Assembly: GCA_003254925.1 (NCBI GenBank)
Contig: QANZ01021110.1
Coordinates: 95,691-159,690, forward strand
Reading direction: 5' to 3'
DNA length: 64,000 bases
From: Chamaecrista fasciculata
Taxonomy: Eukaryota; Streptophyta; Magnoliopsida; Fabales; Fabaceae
This document shows, one piece after another, positions 1-12,602 of the stretch. Every line of letters starts with the position of its first letter. Within the stretch, counting starts at the first letter, position 1. The notes below the pieces were generated by a model. That model had not been told where the DNA came from. It ran no database searches and saw only the letters and a program-made list of their open reading frames with translations. The translations under genes and the position numbers were made by a program.

Positions 1-404
1 GAAGAAGAAATGAAATGTTTTTATTTTTGTGGGGCTTGATTTTGAAAAAATTTGGGTGTTTTGATTTGTTTGTAGTGTACTTGAATGAAAATTGTAGTTG
101 AATATAGGGATTTTTTGATAAATTATAGATGCTCATTTGTCTTTTGAGGTTCTAAGGACTATTTTGGTAAAGATCATAAATTTTTGGTATTAAAGTGTAA
201 TTAAATCAGGACTTATTCAAAAGAAATCTTATGAAAAGGAGAAAAATCTATAATATTAGAATTCTAAAGACCCTTTTATAATTAATTCTTTATGTTTTGA
301 TCCCTTTTAGTAAAGGGAAAGGACTTAAACGCATAAGAGAAGACTTTTTGGGAGATTTTTGACATTTTAACTAACATTTGCCGTTAAATCCTAACAGAAA
401 AAAA
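1..404. other. AT-rich non-coding stretch
   Basis: I see no coding exon, RNA gene or clear repeat boundary here. The only notable feature is the start of the GGTACC-rich repeat material that follows. Confidence 0.5.
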
Positions 405-525
405 CCTCAGGGTACCAAATCGCTAACGGAGCAAACCACGGGGTACCACAATGCAAAAATTTTTCTTTCAGGGTACCAAAGGGGAACCGCCCCTAACCAC
501 AGGGTACCAAATTGCAATTTACCCT
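405..525. repeat. Half of a GGTACC-rich MITE
   Basis: Four closely spaced copies of GGGTACCA, each preceded by CAG or CACGG, end in GCAATTTACCC. This is the right-arm layout of the complete elements at 845-1274 and 18593-19019. No matching left arm is visible, so it looks like a truncated or rearranged relative. Confidence 0.5.
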
Positions 526-844
526 TTATTTTAGGAACGAAGAGTAATGCATCTTAGTTTACTATTTAAGGGCAAATTTAATAGGCTCTAAAGTTGTGAC
601 TTGTGAGTTTCATGGTAGATACTCTTGGATGAAATGATAAAAGAATACCGGAAACGCGTCTACAAAACCTTCGAATGGGAATCTACAATGAAACGATCTA
701 ATTGATCAAGACGCACAACAAAGATAGTATCCATACAATTTTGCACTTCTCAACAAATATAATCTGTTTCATTAATCATTGTCCCCCACGGTAAATAACT
801 TTAATTTATACCAAAAAAAAATATCACTTTCCATATAAAATTAA

Positions 845-1274
845 GGGTAAATTACACATTGGTACCCTGTGGTTTGATCCTATTTCACTTTGGTACCCTG
901 TGGTTTGAAACTTGACACTTTGGTACCCTGTGGTATTCTCCATTAATACTTTGGTACCCTTGGGAGCTATTTTGTAATTTTAACCATAACAAATTTTTCA
1001 AAAATTACATATTGACCCGAAAAAATTTTCAAAAAATTACAAATAGGTCCCTAAATACATATTATCTATGGACTAAAATGAAAACTTTAAAAAATTTTTG
1101 GGGTCAATATGTAATTTGTGCAAAACTTGTTATGGTTAAAATTATAAATCAGCTCCCAAGGGTACCAAAGTGTTAATGGAGAATACCACAGGGTACCAAA
1201 GTGTCAGGTTTCAAACCACAGGGTACCAAAGTGAAATAGGGTCAAACCACGGGGTACCAAAGTGTAATTTACCC
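845..1274. mobile_element. Mutator-like MITE, GGTACC foldback family
   Basis: A 430-bp foldback element with inverted ends GGGTAAATTACAC / GTGTAATTTACCC. Each arm holds repeated TTTGGTACCCTGTGG motifs, so the whole element can fold into one hairpin. It is flanked by a perfect 9-bp target duplication TAAAATTAA (836-844 and 1275-1283), the length produced by Mutator-type transposases. It encodes no protein. A second copy of the family is at 18593-19019. Confidence 0.85.
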
Positions 1275-1283
1275 TAAAATTAA

Positions 1284-2092
1284 ATATTTATAACTATAAT
1301 ACTTTTTTATCTTTTCACTAACAAATTTAGCATTAAAAATAAGATAGATGACATTTTTTAAATACAATCACAAGGAAGAGAGTGTATAAGGAAAATTTTA
1401 AAAATCTTAAATATCATCATTACTTGTCATAAAGATCTTAAGATTACATATGCCAGATTTTTATCTAAACAAGAAGTCGTTTACAATAATATATAATCAT
1501 CATTAGAGCTTGAGAAGAATATGTCCAATGAGGGAGAGCATCATCATTCTGCTAAAACACAAATTCCATCAAAGAAAGCACACCATTAGGATTTAGGATT
1601 AGTTACAGTTAGGACTCGAACAAGGGGTGAATTTTCCCAGAGCTCGTAGTACCACTTTCTATAACATGTTCAGTTCAACACAAATCCCCAGTATTGTCAA
1701 ACACATACATACCACTATGACTATTTTTGATTCACAGCATCAGATCAGAAACTACTAAAGCTTACAATAACAACCTAAAAGAAGAAGAAGAAGAAGAAGA
1801 AGAAGAAGAAGAAGAAGAAGAAGAATGCTGAATGAACCCTGAACAACTACTATACAATAATACAAACAATCTAAACCTTAAAGAAGAGCCCACAAGCTTG
1901 CCATCTTAAAAACCAGAATATAGCCTTAGTTTGTGTCAATATGATATGATGTGATATCATATGATATCCCACATTACTAATAATAGAGGGGATAAGTTAC
2001 TTTTCTGAGAAGTGAGAAGAAGGGCAAGTAGATGCTGCAAAGTGCAAACATTCACATATCATTTTCATGCATATGCATATGCATGCTGCTGC
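1284..2092. other. 3' flank of the minus-strand SHOU4-like gene, with (GAA)n
   Basis: There is no coding exon. A (GAA)15 microsatellite lies at 1781-1825. The part nearest 2092 should be the 3' UTR of the minus-strand gene that stops at 2093, but I cannot place its polyadenylation site. Confidence 0.5.
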
Positions 2093-5000
2093 TTAAACTG
2101 GTATCACATCATTCTTTGATGTGTCCTCACATCTTAGGACAATGCCCTCAAGGCTTGCTGGAAATATACACTTGCTCCATTGGCATCCTGTTGTGATCGG
2201 CTCGGGTGGTGGGACAATCATGAGCACATTCTCGTTCCTCTGAACGACGCCCATTACGCTGACTGTGCTTCCTTCTTTGATGTACCTATGCCAATGATCA
2301 GAAGTTTCACAAAGTTATATATATAATCTTTATTTTAAATCAATACCAGGCAGTAGCAATAAGAGAATGCCTTTGATGATGACACGATGCTTAACCTATC
2401 ACCTCATATTAAACCGGGTCATTTGATAAAGTCAAAGAGGTTTAAACACATAAACATCTCAGTCACATTTCTAAACCAAGATGCACTACATGCCTGCAGA
2501 TTTTGAAAACCTGACATTTATTGTCAATGGAGGAACATTCACCTCTCGGGTTTGACCATATCCATGAAGAACACAGTATAGCAAATTTTAGAGAAAACCT
2601 ACTTTTTATTCCTTAAATTTGTCCTAAAACTACAATATAGTTCCTAGATATTGAAAATACACTTTCTGGTCCCTTTTTCTTTTTTTTACAAACATAAATT
2701 ATTTTAGTCCTCACATATAAGATTTTAAAGATTGTCAACGTTCTTTACCAGAAAAAAAAAAAAAGACTGTCAACATTTGCAAGAAAATCAGGAACTAAAA
2801 AATGTATTTCCAATATCCAAGAGAAATCATAATTTTGGGAAAAATTCAAGGTCTAAAAGTTGGATTTTCTCTAAATTTTATCAAGACCTAAAACAGGGGA
2901 AATTTAAAGGAAGTTTATACCCTTCTTCCAACCGCATATTGCGATCATCACTTGAAAGATTTCTCTCCCCCAACCACCTGAGGAACTCTTGAGACAGCTC
3001 TTCTTTGACTGGATTAACATTGATGACAATCGAGTTATCAACATATGGGGTCACCCTCGCGCCATACCCCGTCTTAACTAGAGCTCTTAAACCAGACTGA
3101 AAATCTGATATGTAGAAGTCAACGACGCGCCTCTGTCACATGACATGTAGTATTCCAGTCAAGAGAGTGAAACTCATCAAATAAATTATGAAAGATTTAG
3201 CAACCTCGATAAGAAAGAACACAAATAATAAATAGGTATATATAGATCCCAAAAGTGGTCAGTTTTACCAGGAACATCCATGAAACAACTTGACCAAAAC
3301 CACACAAGAAGCAAGTCTTAAATACATAGCAACCAGCTTAAGAGTTGAGCAGCCATCAGGACTCACCCTTTGCTATACAAAATAAATCTTGCCCAAGATC
3401 AAGCCCCGAGCTATTGGAGTTGTACAGTGAGGCGACAACCACATTATAGTAAGTCTAAAAACCAAAAGACATTCCCTTCCCTTAAATGTTGCAGTGCTAT
3501 TGACTCACAACAACAAATTATACTAGAAATTTTAGCACAAGAAATGTCTTTCAATTTCCTGACCAGGAGGAAATATTACCAAACAATACATAAGATATCA
3601 TATTATACAGATAGATACTATATAAATTACAGTAAAATAAACCAGAAGATATTTTAGTAACTCACTTCCAGTGATCTAAGGCCCCAAGTAAATCGACGGT
3701 GTGTAGGATTGGCACTTTTTGAATCCCAACCTCGGTATTCATATAAACTTGTTGATGTATATACACATCTTGGGACTTTGTTGAAAGATGACTCAAGAGG
3801 CACGTTACCGCAGGTAACAACCTTCATATGTCACAATGAAACATAACTTTTGATTAATGTCACTCAGATAAAATATGCATATAAAGAAAACCATTCACAT
3901 GCTAGCTTTTATTTCAAATATATTGAAAGAGATTCTTTGGAAAAAAAATAAATGCTCTGTTGATATTGAAATGAGACATGGCCCAAATAAAATAAGGATG
4001 AAGCTAAAAGGTAAACTCACAAATTTACTATTTGAAAAAGAATTAGATTATATAAAGTTATTTATATCTTTACTATACGGTTAGCCAATAAAAATAAAAT
4101 ATTTGGCGAAAATTTTTTGCATGACCAATCATAGAAGAGAGAATATAAATAAAACTTATAACTGGAGAAACCTTATAGCAAATATATAAGGAACTTTACA
4201 TAACTTTTTTTAAAAGGAAAAACACATCAATACCCAAAGACCTATTTTAATTACAATCAAAACTTGAAGGATGAAATAACAAAAATTAAAAGGTTCAAAT
4301 TGAAGCATCACAAATCATACAATCACAAATGCATTACAAAGATGACACTTCCATTGTCCAAATAAACCTGTATTTATCCAAATAAATTTCATTAAAAAGA
4401 AAATCATATATACGTGGAAGAATAAATAGCTATCCTAGCTGTACAAAATGTACGTAATTTCTAGCGATTGTACAATATATATTGGTTCCTAATTATTTAT
4501 GATCATCATTTCAAATTTTCTGACATTTTAACAAACAAAAACATATACAACCACATGTACATAATAAGAATAGACCAAAATACATCTAAAGCAGTTGGAA
4601 AAGTAAGTATAATTAAACAAAATTAGACTGATGAAAATACAGTTAACTAAGTAAAACACGTGAAATGCGTAAATTATAAGGCAATATACACACACGAAAA
4701 CAAGATGATGCACTTTCTGAGACTAACCAGCAAGCTAAACAACAACATACCCCAGAGACCTTCACAAATTGTCCATTTTCTGCAGTCCTAAGCTCTGAAT
4801 CTGGATAACGACCAATGAAACCCATAATAGCTCTTCTTCCCCAATAGGTATTCCAAGTGAATGATGCAGCAACTAAGCCAAAAAGAACCACAACAACAAC
4901 AAGGAGAATGGGATTGTGCACTGCACCAAGAATAAAACCACCAGCAATGAACCCCATCACGAAAAGCAGAATTAATGACCATAGCATTGCCTTGGGGAAG

Positions 5001-5650
5001 TTCCTCCTAAAGGAATACTCATTATCTTGACTAAGAATAGTCACCGCTTGATTATGAACAGCAGCCGAACCTTGCAGCTTCATTGAACCTGTGGCTTCCA
5101 AAGGACCAGACACTTTCCGAGGTGCCCCTGAAGAGTTTAGTGGGCCAGAAGATATGGGGCCAGATGTGATGAGACCTGTTGTAGGAAGAACGGGAGGGAG
5201 AGGCCCAGAATTTTGACGTCCAGTTGGTGTTACACTGCCAGACTGAGGACCAGAATACTTTTTTAAAGGCTCTCCATGCTTATTCAGCGGTCCAGAGCTT
5301 GATTTCTTCAGAGAAGCAGAACCCGGCATACCTCCAGAAGACACGGGACCTGAAGAAGTATAGCCAGCCCGAGCAGCACTATTAGGCTGAATTGGTCCTG
5401 AATGAGAACCAGCTCCTCCAAACGATCCTGTCCTTGAAGGGGCACCAGTTATTGGTCCAGATTTCCTAGACTTAGAGCCATCGACAGGAATATCAAACAT
5501 TTTCCCCAATTCTCCTGACTTTTTTATGTCACCACCAGTGTAAGGCATAGCTGTCGAGGTCATAGTTGGAGTCCTTTCTTTAGGCTGCTCTGGCCGTCCT
5601 GATACATAGAGGCCATTGCTAAGCTGATGAGACGGGAATCTAGAACCCAT
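2093..5650 (-). CDS. SHOU4L: SHOU4/SHOU4-like membrane protein (copy 1)
   Basis: Coding exons on the minus strand are 5650-4751, 3821-3666, 3132-2921 and 2285-2093. All have GT-AG borders and join in frame to a 486-residue protein. It starts MGSRFPSHQLSNGLYVSGRP, followed by a Ser/Gly/Pro-rich region of about 200 residues with repeated SGP motifs, then two adjacent hydrophobic segments near residues 220-265. The conserved C-terminal domain includes VVDFYISDFQSGLRALVKTG and ends CEDTSKNDVIPV. This matches the Arabidopsis SHOU4/SHOU4L pair (At1g78880, At1g16860; about 475 aa), reported to limit delivery of cellulose synthase complexes to the plasma membrane. Older annotation calls them ubiquitin-specific-protease-related, but I see no protease motif. 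The reading frame is complete. A MITE sits in the last intron and a partial duplication lies just upstream of the start. The family call is firm; the exact orthologue is not resolved. Confidence 0.93.
2591..2871. mobile_element. MITE of the GAGAAAA family, intronic
   Basis: A 281-bp foldback element with ends GAGAAAACC and GGATTTTCTC lies in the last intron of the SHOU4-like gene. The flanks CAAATTTTA (2582-2590) and TAAATTTTA (2872-2880) match at 8 of 9 bases, a slightly decayed 9-bp target duplication. It shares ends with the elements at 8106, 23999 and 54798. Confidence 0.7.
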
Positions 5651-5975
5651 CTTTAGAAAACCCTTGAGAATTCACGCAACAGTACTGCAAGCAGTTGCTG
5701 ATGGAAATACCATAAAGTCCTCCTAAAACATAGGGAAAAAGAATGAAAAGAATTAAAATTTATTGCATTACACTTGATGGCCATCCAGGCAACTAAAAAG
5801 CTATTGATAAGCTGAGATGGGAATTGAAAATCCTTATACCTCCTATAGAAGAACTGCCGAGAATTTACACAACAGCACCACTGGCAGTTAGTGATGTAGG
5901 TGTCAAAGTCCTCCTGAAGATTTAAGAAAGCAAAAGTAAACCAATGAGATTAAATTTATCACAATAGTCACAGAA
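5608..5975. repeat. Partial tandem duplication of the SHOU4-like start region
   Basis: The segment around 5613-5770, holding the first codons of the minus-strand gene, its splice acceptor and part of intron 1, recurs diverged at about 5805-5965, offset by 188-193 bp. Matching landmarks are AAGCTGA (5621 and 5809), GAGAATT (5666 and 5859) and AAGTCCTCCT (5715 and 5906). In the upstream copy the bases matching the ATG have changed, so it cannot supply the same start. Confidence 0.8.
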
Positions 5976-7447
5976 TTAGTTGATGCAATAAGTTGTCGTG
6001 TTGCCAGAAGAAAGGGAACCGAAAAAAATAATAATAAAAAGGTTTGAAGGCATGTAATATAACTGAACCGGGCTATTTTATTTGACTTATTTCAATTGAG
6101 AGCCTAAAGAGGATAACGAATTAAGATTTAATTATCTATGAAACATACATTGATACGGACACAGGACATGCCACGAACACAAACATGTCAACTAGCTAAA
6201 ATTCTTAAAATTACATAGGATGATGTGGCATATATATATATTGCAATTTTTAACGTAGACATAAAATGAAGAGATAATTAAAGATCCATAAATTTTGATA
6301 AAAGTTTCAAAAATTACAATATCTATTCACGACAGAAGTTATATGTGTCAATGCTTTCTATTTCGCATGCCCATATCCAAAAAATCATATATGAAGCATT
6401 CTTTCTATGCATTATACAGCCCCAAACATATCTTCTGAAAAACGCTCATTCATGTACTTAAAGAAAAGAACGCATCTGTCATCTATGGGTCTAAGCTGGG
6501 TCCAGCTGAGTCCAGGCTAGTAGTCTAGTAATAAAGTTGGGAGCAATGATTATGTTCAAATTGCTGTGTGTGCTGTTTTCCTGTGAAATCTTATGCTAGG
6601 CAAACATGTCAAAAACAGGTAACTGAGTATCATAATTCATAAGCGTAAATTCAGGCAAAAGTCAACTACCCTTTTCTCAAACTTCTAACGTTTTGAAAAC
6701 CTAAAACCAAGGCCCTAAATTCAGGTTACCAAATTTTATAGAGAGAAGTAAATGGAAAAGACAGCATAAGTTCATATATAATATATGAACACGGCACTCG
6801 GCATTTAGTTAGGTAAATTAAGGAACGCCTCCATATTGAAATATCAGTTATGGAACTTGACCAGGTTTGAGAAATATCTTCTCTCACCAACCAAGTAAAT
6901 ATTATAAAACAAGCAATCCATCAAATTACAAAGAAAAAGTAATATATCACCAGGACTTATTTTTATGGGGAGAAAATCTAAGTTAAACGCACTGGTGCCA
7001 AACATGTTGCCCTTTAAAAAAAAAAAAAAAAAGAAGAATAATACAGCCCAAATTGAACAGAGAACTCAGTCCCCCATCATCATTTGAAGAACAATGAACC
7101 AAAGGAAAACGATCTAAGAAATTAAGCAGTGATCTCAACCCTCAAGAGTCCAGTACAGTAGTAATCTATCAAAATGTCCCAGCTTAATAAGAAGACCAAA
7201 ATCAGATCCCAAAACAAATGAAGAGGAAGAATCTTCTATTTTTGGAAAAAACGGCGCGAGAAACAAGCATCTAAGGATAATCGAGTGCTGAAAATCATAA
7301 AGGAAAAACTAAAAGGAAGCCCCCCCAAAACCCCACTTGGTACAAAAACTAAGGAAATGGAAAGGATCTAAGAAAGAAAACATAAATTCCCAAAAAGTCT
7401 CGCAGGGGAGGAAGAAGAAGAAGAAGAAGAAGATGAGTTTGGCATAC

Positions 7448-7735
7448 CTGAAGAAACTGAAGGCCATAAAAGCATAGTGAGGGTCGAAATATGGAGATTT
7501 GGACGCATTATAGGTGGATTAAAAAGAAAACAAAAGCAATCTCTGTGGGTGTGTAAGTAGTATATTATATTTGTCACTCGGGAAAATCTGAGAATGTAAC
7601 TTATTCTACGAGTAGTTGCAGGTGGGATGATGAATGAGAATGAGAGAGCCGCAACAAATGCTTGGGTTGTCTGGTTCTTCAGCAAAAACCTCCAAATTGA
7701 AGAAAAAATGATTAAAAAGACGAAATTTTTTTGTT
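7448..7735 (-). other. 5' UTR exon of SHOU4-like copy 1
   Basis: On the minus strand a leader exon ends in TTTCTTCAG and is followed by the donor GTATGCC, with TTC repeats directly after in the intron (7407-7434). The copy-2 leader exon also ends TTCTTCAG|GTAT. A second short leader piece (5684-5651) follows a TGCAG acceptor just before the ATG. The upstream limit is inferred from the TATA-like site. Confidence 0.55.
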
Positions 7736-7762
7736 AAATTATAGCGACATCCTCTCTCTCTC

Positions 7763-7773
7763 TCTATATATGG
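7763..7773 (-). promoter_or_regulatory. TATA-like box for SHOU4-like copy 1
   Basis: The minus strand reads CCATATATAGAG, followed by CT/GA-rich leader sequence. This is a plausible TATA box about 30 bp upstream of the inferred leader exon. Confidence 0.4.
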
Positions 7774-8105
7774 GTTTATCTCTTTCTCTCTCTAGCTTTC
7801 TCTTTCTCTCTCTCTCTCACTCATTCAGTGGCTTACTGTTGTTGGCCACCAAGGGGCAATGGCACAGTTAAATGTTGAAATACCGAAACTGCCCTCATCT
7901 CTTCAGACAACACTTTCTCTCTCTTCCCCCTCTCTCTCTCCATTTTTCTTTTTGTCTAGTCACGGACGTTAGGGACCTGGTTGCAGTTTCTGCGGCAGAT
8001 TTTTTGTATTATTATTGTTATTTGAGAAAATTACAATACAATTGCCATGTTTGTTTGTTTTCCTTACAAGACATTTATTAAAAAAAAATATCTTCTTTTA
8101 AAGAA

Positions 8106-8581
8106 GAGAAAACTTTCAACTTGCTATTTAAATTTATACCCGATTAATTAATTAATTTTTGAATAATCAAAATATATTATTTAGTTTTTAAAACATTTCA
8201 ATTATCAACTATCTAATTTCTATTGACGATGTAATTTATAAATTTAAACTAATTTTATATTTTTTTTGTCTCTATATTTGTACTAGATATTATTTAATCA
8301 TTGAATTTGAACTAATTTTATAATTTTTTTACTAAATTAATACTATTTGGTCCTTAAATCTGAACTAATTTTATACTTTTTAATTCTTGAACTTGCATTA
8401 AATTTATACTATTTGGTCTTTAAATTTATATTAAATTTTTACTTTTTGATCCTTAAATTTGATCTAAGGGCCAAATCGTTGGAAATTGTAATTATTCAGG
8501 AACTAAACAGTATATTTTAATTATTTAAAAACTAATTAATTAATTCAATGTAAATTTATGGATTAAATAATAAGTTTTCTC
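8106..8581. mobile_element. MITE of the GAGAAAA family
   Basis: A 476-bp AT-rich foldback element starting GAGAAAAC and ending GTTTTCTC. Its arms carry repeated 'ATTTAGTCCTTGAATTT'-type motifs. The flanks TTTAAAGAA (8097-8105) and TTTAAAAAA (8582-8590) match at 8 of 9 bases. There is no coding capacity. Confidence 0.7.
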
Positions 8582-8590
8582 TTTAAAAAA

Positions 8591-9300
8591 TTTCTTGAAT
8601 ACAAAGAAAGATTAGTCCCATTAAGAAGTTAACTTAAGTTATAATACTAGAATTATGACTTTGAATTTTGGTTACGGAGACTTTATTAATGGATAATTTA
8701 TTAATACTTTTTTAAATCTTCATTAAGTTTGAAGATATATTTTATTTTTAATAAATTTTTGGGATCTAATTCATCTAAATTTTATTTTAAGAAAACTTTT
8801 GTAACAAACAACATAATTATTAATAATTTTTCATTTTTTATTCTTAATATAATAGAAGAAAATATTTTTTAAAGCAACAAAAAAAATTTGTATGATTTTT
8901 ATAAATAAATTATGTTTTTGATTTTATTAAAAGTTAAATACTAATTGATACCATTATTGAGTAATAATTAATCTAAAAACAAATCAAACTTCTATAATTT
9001 GAATTTTGTGAACAATTTGTTAAGCCTCGTGTACCCTTATTTTGTAACACAAAATTCATAAGAAAATAATAGACCTTAGATTTATTTTTTAGAAGAAAAA
9101 AAACAAATTAAACTGAAAAATGAAAATATAACAATGATCCGTGTGGGAGGGGAAGAAAAAGGTGTATGAAAGCAAAATGTTGCATATCTTTGATTTGATT
9201 TGATGTATATCGCTATATCTTGAATGAGAGAATCAATCCGCATCACCATCATCAAATCATTAACTTCGGATAAAGATTTTTATTTTAATTTATTTTTTCT
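8591..9300. other. AT-rich intergenic stretch
   Basis: I see no gene, RNA or repeat boundary that I can support. Confidence 0.5.
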
Positions 9301-9324
9301 TTGAATTTTTAGAAAAAATATTAT

Positions 9325-10270
9325 TTAATCTCTTAAATTTACACTCGATTAATGAATTAATTTTTAAATAATCAAAATACATAATTTGATCTTTAATATA
9401 TATTGCAGTTGTCTTTGATTCTTGAATTTAAAATAATTTTATACATTTTAATTCTTGAATTTGACTTAAAAAGCCTTACAATCTCAGATAAAAATAGAGA
9501 GATCCCATTTAGTCCCTAAATTTACACTGAGTCAATGAATCAATTTTTGAATAATCAAAATACATTATTTGATTCTTGATATATTTCAGTTGTCAATTAT
9601 TTAGTCCTTGAATTTGAATTTTTACACAATTTAGTCCTTGAATTTGACTAAAAGCTAAAGAGTCTCACAATCTCGGATAAAAATACAGAGGTTTCATTTA
9701 GTCTCTAAGGGTCTGATTGGTTGCCCTGTTTCCTGTTTCCATTTTCACTGAAAACAGGAAATATGACTGAAAACGTGTTTTGTACAGTTTTTTTGGAAAT
9801 GTTTTCTGGAAACATTTTCTGAAACAGACTGAAAACAGGAAACGTCAAAAAGACGTTTCCAGTATTTCCAAAAACAAACTTATGATATTTTGCAACATTA
9901 CACAAAAGTAAACTATTTAATCATGTTAATATCATCATTTAACTATAATCAAACTTAAAAACATATAAAAATTAGTGTTATTCAAGTTAACATAATTTAA
10001 ATATGAATGAAAACGATTTTTTAACTTTATAAAACAAACATATTTCTTAAATATTGAAAATTTTGAAATGAAAATAGAATTCCAGAAATGGAAACAGAAA
10101 ATGAAAACAGGAAACATTTTCTTAAACCAATCAGGCCCTAAATTTGCATAGAGTCAATGAATCAATTCCTGAATAATCAAAATACATGATTTGATCCCTG
10201 ATATTTTTCAATTGTCAACTATTTGGTCCTTAGTGATTATCTAGTTATTGAATTTGAATTAATTTTATAC
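9325..10270. repeat. Three-copy tandem array of a MITE-arm sequence
   Basis: A unit of about 180 bp recurs three times. Each copy has TTTAGTCYCTAAATTT, then GTCAATGAATCAATT, then AATAATCAAAATACAT, and copies one and two end in TCTCRGATAAAAATA. Copies begin near 9325, 9505 and 9690. The third is split by the 430-bp element at 9709-10138. The unit resembles one arm of the GAGAAAA MITE family. Confidence 0.75.
9709..10138. mobile_element. PIF/Harbinger-like MITE with a paralogous empty site
   Basis: A 430-bp element with inverted ends GGGTCTGATTGGTTG / AACCAATCAGGCCC, flanked by a TAA duplication (9706-9708 and 10139-10141). Both are typical of PIF/Harbinger elements. The neighbouring tandem unit at about 9510-9540 carries the uninterrupted site CCCTAAATTT, which fixes both insertion borders. 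The interior holds repeated AAACAGGAAA-type motifs and no transposase. Confidence 0.85.
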
Positions 10271-10294
10271 ATTTTAAATTTAAATTTTCAATTG

Positions 10295-12069
10295 TGCAAC
10301 TTTAAAGGTTTGAGCATGAAAGCCAAATTTTAAAATGCACAATTTAAATTTAAATCAATGCATTAGAATCCATTATAATAGTTCATTGAACTCACCCAAA
10401 CTAATTGAAAACTACAAAGTTAGATCAGTAGGAATCTAACCTTGTGTTCACAAGTAAGCGAGTCTTGATGCAAGTTGGCGACGCCGGAACTTACAAAAGA
10501 AAGAAAGCACAGGGGTTTGTCCCTGTGTTTCTTCTCTGATGCTTGAGTCAGTAGTGGATAGTGTGTATGTTAGGGTTTTCAACGTAAGGAGTCTCATACC
10601 TTGTCATGGGTTGTATGGGGGTATTTATACCTCTAGTCCTCATGTGTCTGAGGTTGTACGAGGTATGTTCAGTAAGGCTCAGCGCGTGGTGTAGAGATCA
10701 TATCCGACGTGCCAGGCTTTGACGGCTGACGTTTAGATTGTCGGATGGAGTCTTTTGCTTTTCTTATGGGAGTGTGTGAGAACATTAAATGTGCTTTGCT
10801 TTATTCCTAGTGGCCCGGGGCCTTTTGGTCATTTCGAATATGCTTTTGCTTGAAGGTACACGTAGTCGGTACATTTTTGCCTTCTCGGAACTGTATTGAG
10901 GATATTCACATTAAATGTCAGGATCATCGCATTTAATGATCAAGGTCATCACATTTAAAGCTAAAGAAGGCGTGACTTGCTTTGATATGATTCTCTGGGC
11001 GTGGGGCGCATTCTCTTGTTATTATTTACTCTTTATTTATGTAAAAGATATATATCACTAACAATGTCAAGAAAACTCAATAATTTCATCAAAAATCACA
11101 TTTCAAGTTTTGCCCTAAAACTTACCCGGTCCAAAATCCATAAATATGAAACAAAACTTGTAGAGAACTATTTTAGAGTAATTAAAACACTAAAAGTGCA
11201 GCAAAAACCAACAAATAATGGCAGCACGTTGAACATTTTAGAGAATGGCACAGTTTGGGACGAAATGGAGGATAGAGTGAGAGACGCGAGACAGATGTTA
11301 GAGGTAAAGTTTTAAAAATAAATTTCATATTTAGAATTTAATTTTTGTAAAGAAGTTAACGATATAAATTTTCTCAAGAAATTTTATTTTTAAAAATTTG
11401 AGTATGTAGGACTGTTTTGAAAAGATTCAAATGATTTTTGGTGTTTTCGTAAATTCCAGTTCTTAGGACTTTATATATCTGAATAGAAAATTGTCACCCC
11501 TGATTTTTCGAAACTGCAAAATGACCCCCAACACCAGTTTAAAAACTCAAATCGACTCCTTCCCCTTCATTTTACATCTCTCTCTCGTCTCTCACTCACT
11601 TCATCTCTCTTGACTCCAGCCTCCCCCAACCACCACACCACCGACGGCGGACCTTTCTGCCGGTCAGACGACGCCGGTGACCGCCGACGAGCTGCTCCTC
11701 CGTCGGTCCTCTTCCTCCATTCTTCTAGGTATTGATTCTTACCCATTTCGTCCCTTATTGTGTCATTCTCTAAAATGTTCAACTTGCTGCCATTATTTGC
11801 TGGTTTTTGCTGCACTTTTAGAGATTCTTAGTGTTCTAATCACTCTAAAATAGTTGTCTACAAGTTTGGTTTCATATTCATGAATTTTGGACCCGATAAG
11901 TTTTAAGGCAAAACTTGAAATATGATTTTTTATGAAATCATTGAGTTTTCTTGAAATTGTTGGTTTGGGTGAGTTCAATGAACTATTATAATGAATTCTA
12001 ATGCATTGATTTAAATTTAAAATGTGCATTTTGAAATTTGGCTTTCATGCTCAAACCTTTAAAGTTGCA
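10295..12069. repeat. Long inverted repeat with interrupted left arm
   Basis: The left arm (10295-10435 plus about 11058-11330) and the right arm (about 11570-12069) are inverted copies. They begin with TGCAACTTTAAAGGTTTGAG and share several hundred bases at high identity. The left arm is split by an LTR-like insertion and lacks about 120 bp present in the right arm. The right arm includes a GC-rich stretch (11620-11730) ending TTCTTCTAG|GTATTG, like a leader exon with a splice donor. No convincing protein is encoded; ORFs of 80-100 codons read across both arms and look incidental. Confidence 0.7.
10441..11057 (-). mobile_element. Solo LTR-like insertion
   Basis: A 617-bp insertion in the left arm of the inverted repeat, flanked by CTAAC (10436-10440 and 11058-11062). 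On the minus strand it begins TGATATATATC, carries a TATA-like GTATAAATACC, then ACTGACTCAAGCATCAGAG, then a hairpin CACAGGG..CCCTGTG. This is the order seen at 53943-54558, and the length is nearly the same. The distal end lacks a clear CA dinucleotide, so that boundary is uncertain. There is no internal coding region. Confidence 0.6.
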
Positions 12070-12602
12070 TTTTGGTCCCTAGGAATGATTTTGACGGTTT
12101 TGATGAACAAAAAGGATTTCTTTGGAACTATGAGGGACTCTCGCATCTTATTCTTGAATTTAATGTGTGAGAATCATAGTGTACTAGTTTGGCTTGAAAG
12201 AGTGAAAGTGTCAAGTTTGTAACCTATGTTATTGGTTTTGAAACTTGTTGGTGAATTTAGATCCTAGTCTTTATGCTTATTCTTGAGATAGGCATGCAAA
12301 TAACAGAGCAATGCTTCATGATTTAGTAATAGGCTTTGCTGTAACTATCTTATCTTCCCTATATATATATATATTTGGCCAAAATATAGTAAACTAGGAT
12401 GGCAAACTCCTAATTCATAAATTATGGCTTGCTTGTTTGAATTATTTTGTATTTGCTATCTTGACATTCTTATTTAAGTACTTTGGCTATTGATTTTACT
12501 AATTTAAGCACTTGAGATTTGGGAGGAGGATTAAGGGGTTGTTCATGAACTGTGTCCAGACTCTGAACATAAAATGTTGGCAAATGAAGACAAACCGCAG
12601 CA

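Noticed and set aside
9325-10270. CRISPR-like direct repeats
   Set aside because: The units are about 180 bp, diverged, without unique spacers, in a plant nuclear context.
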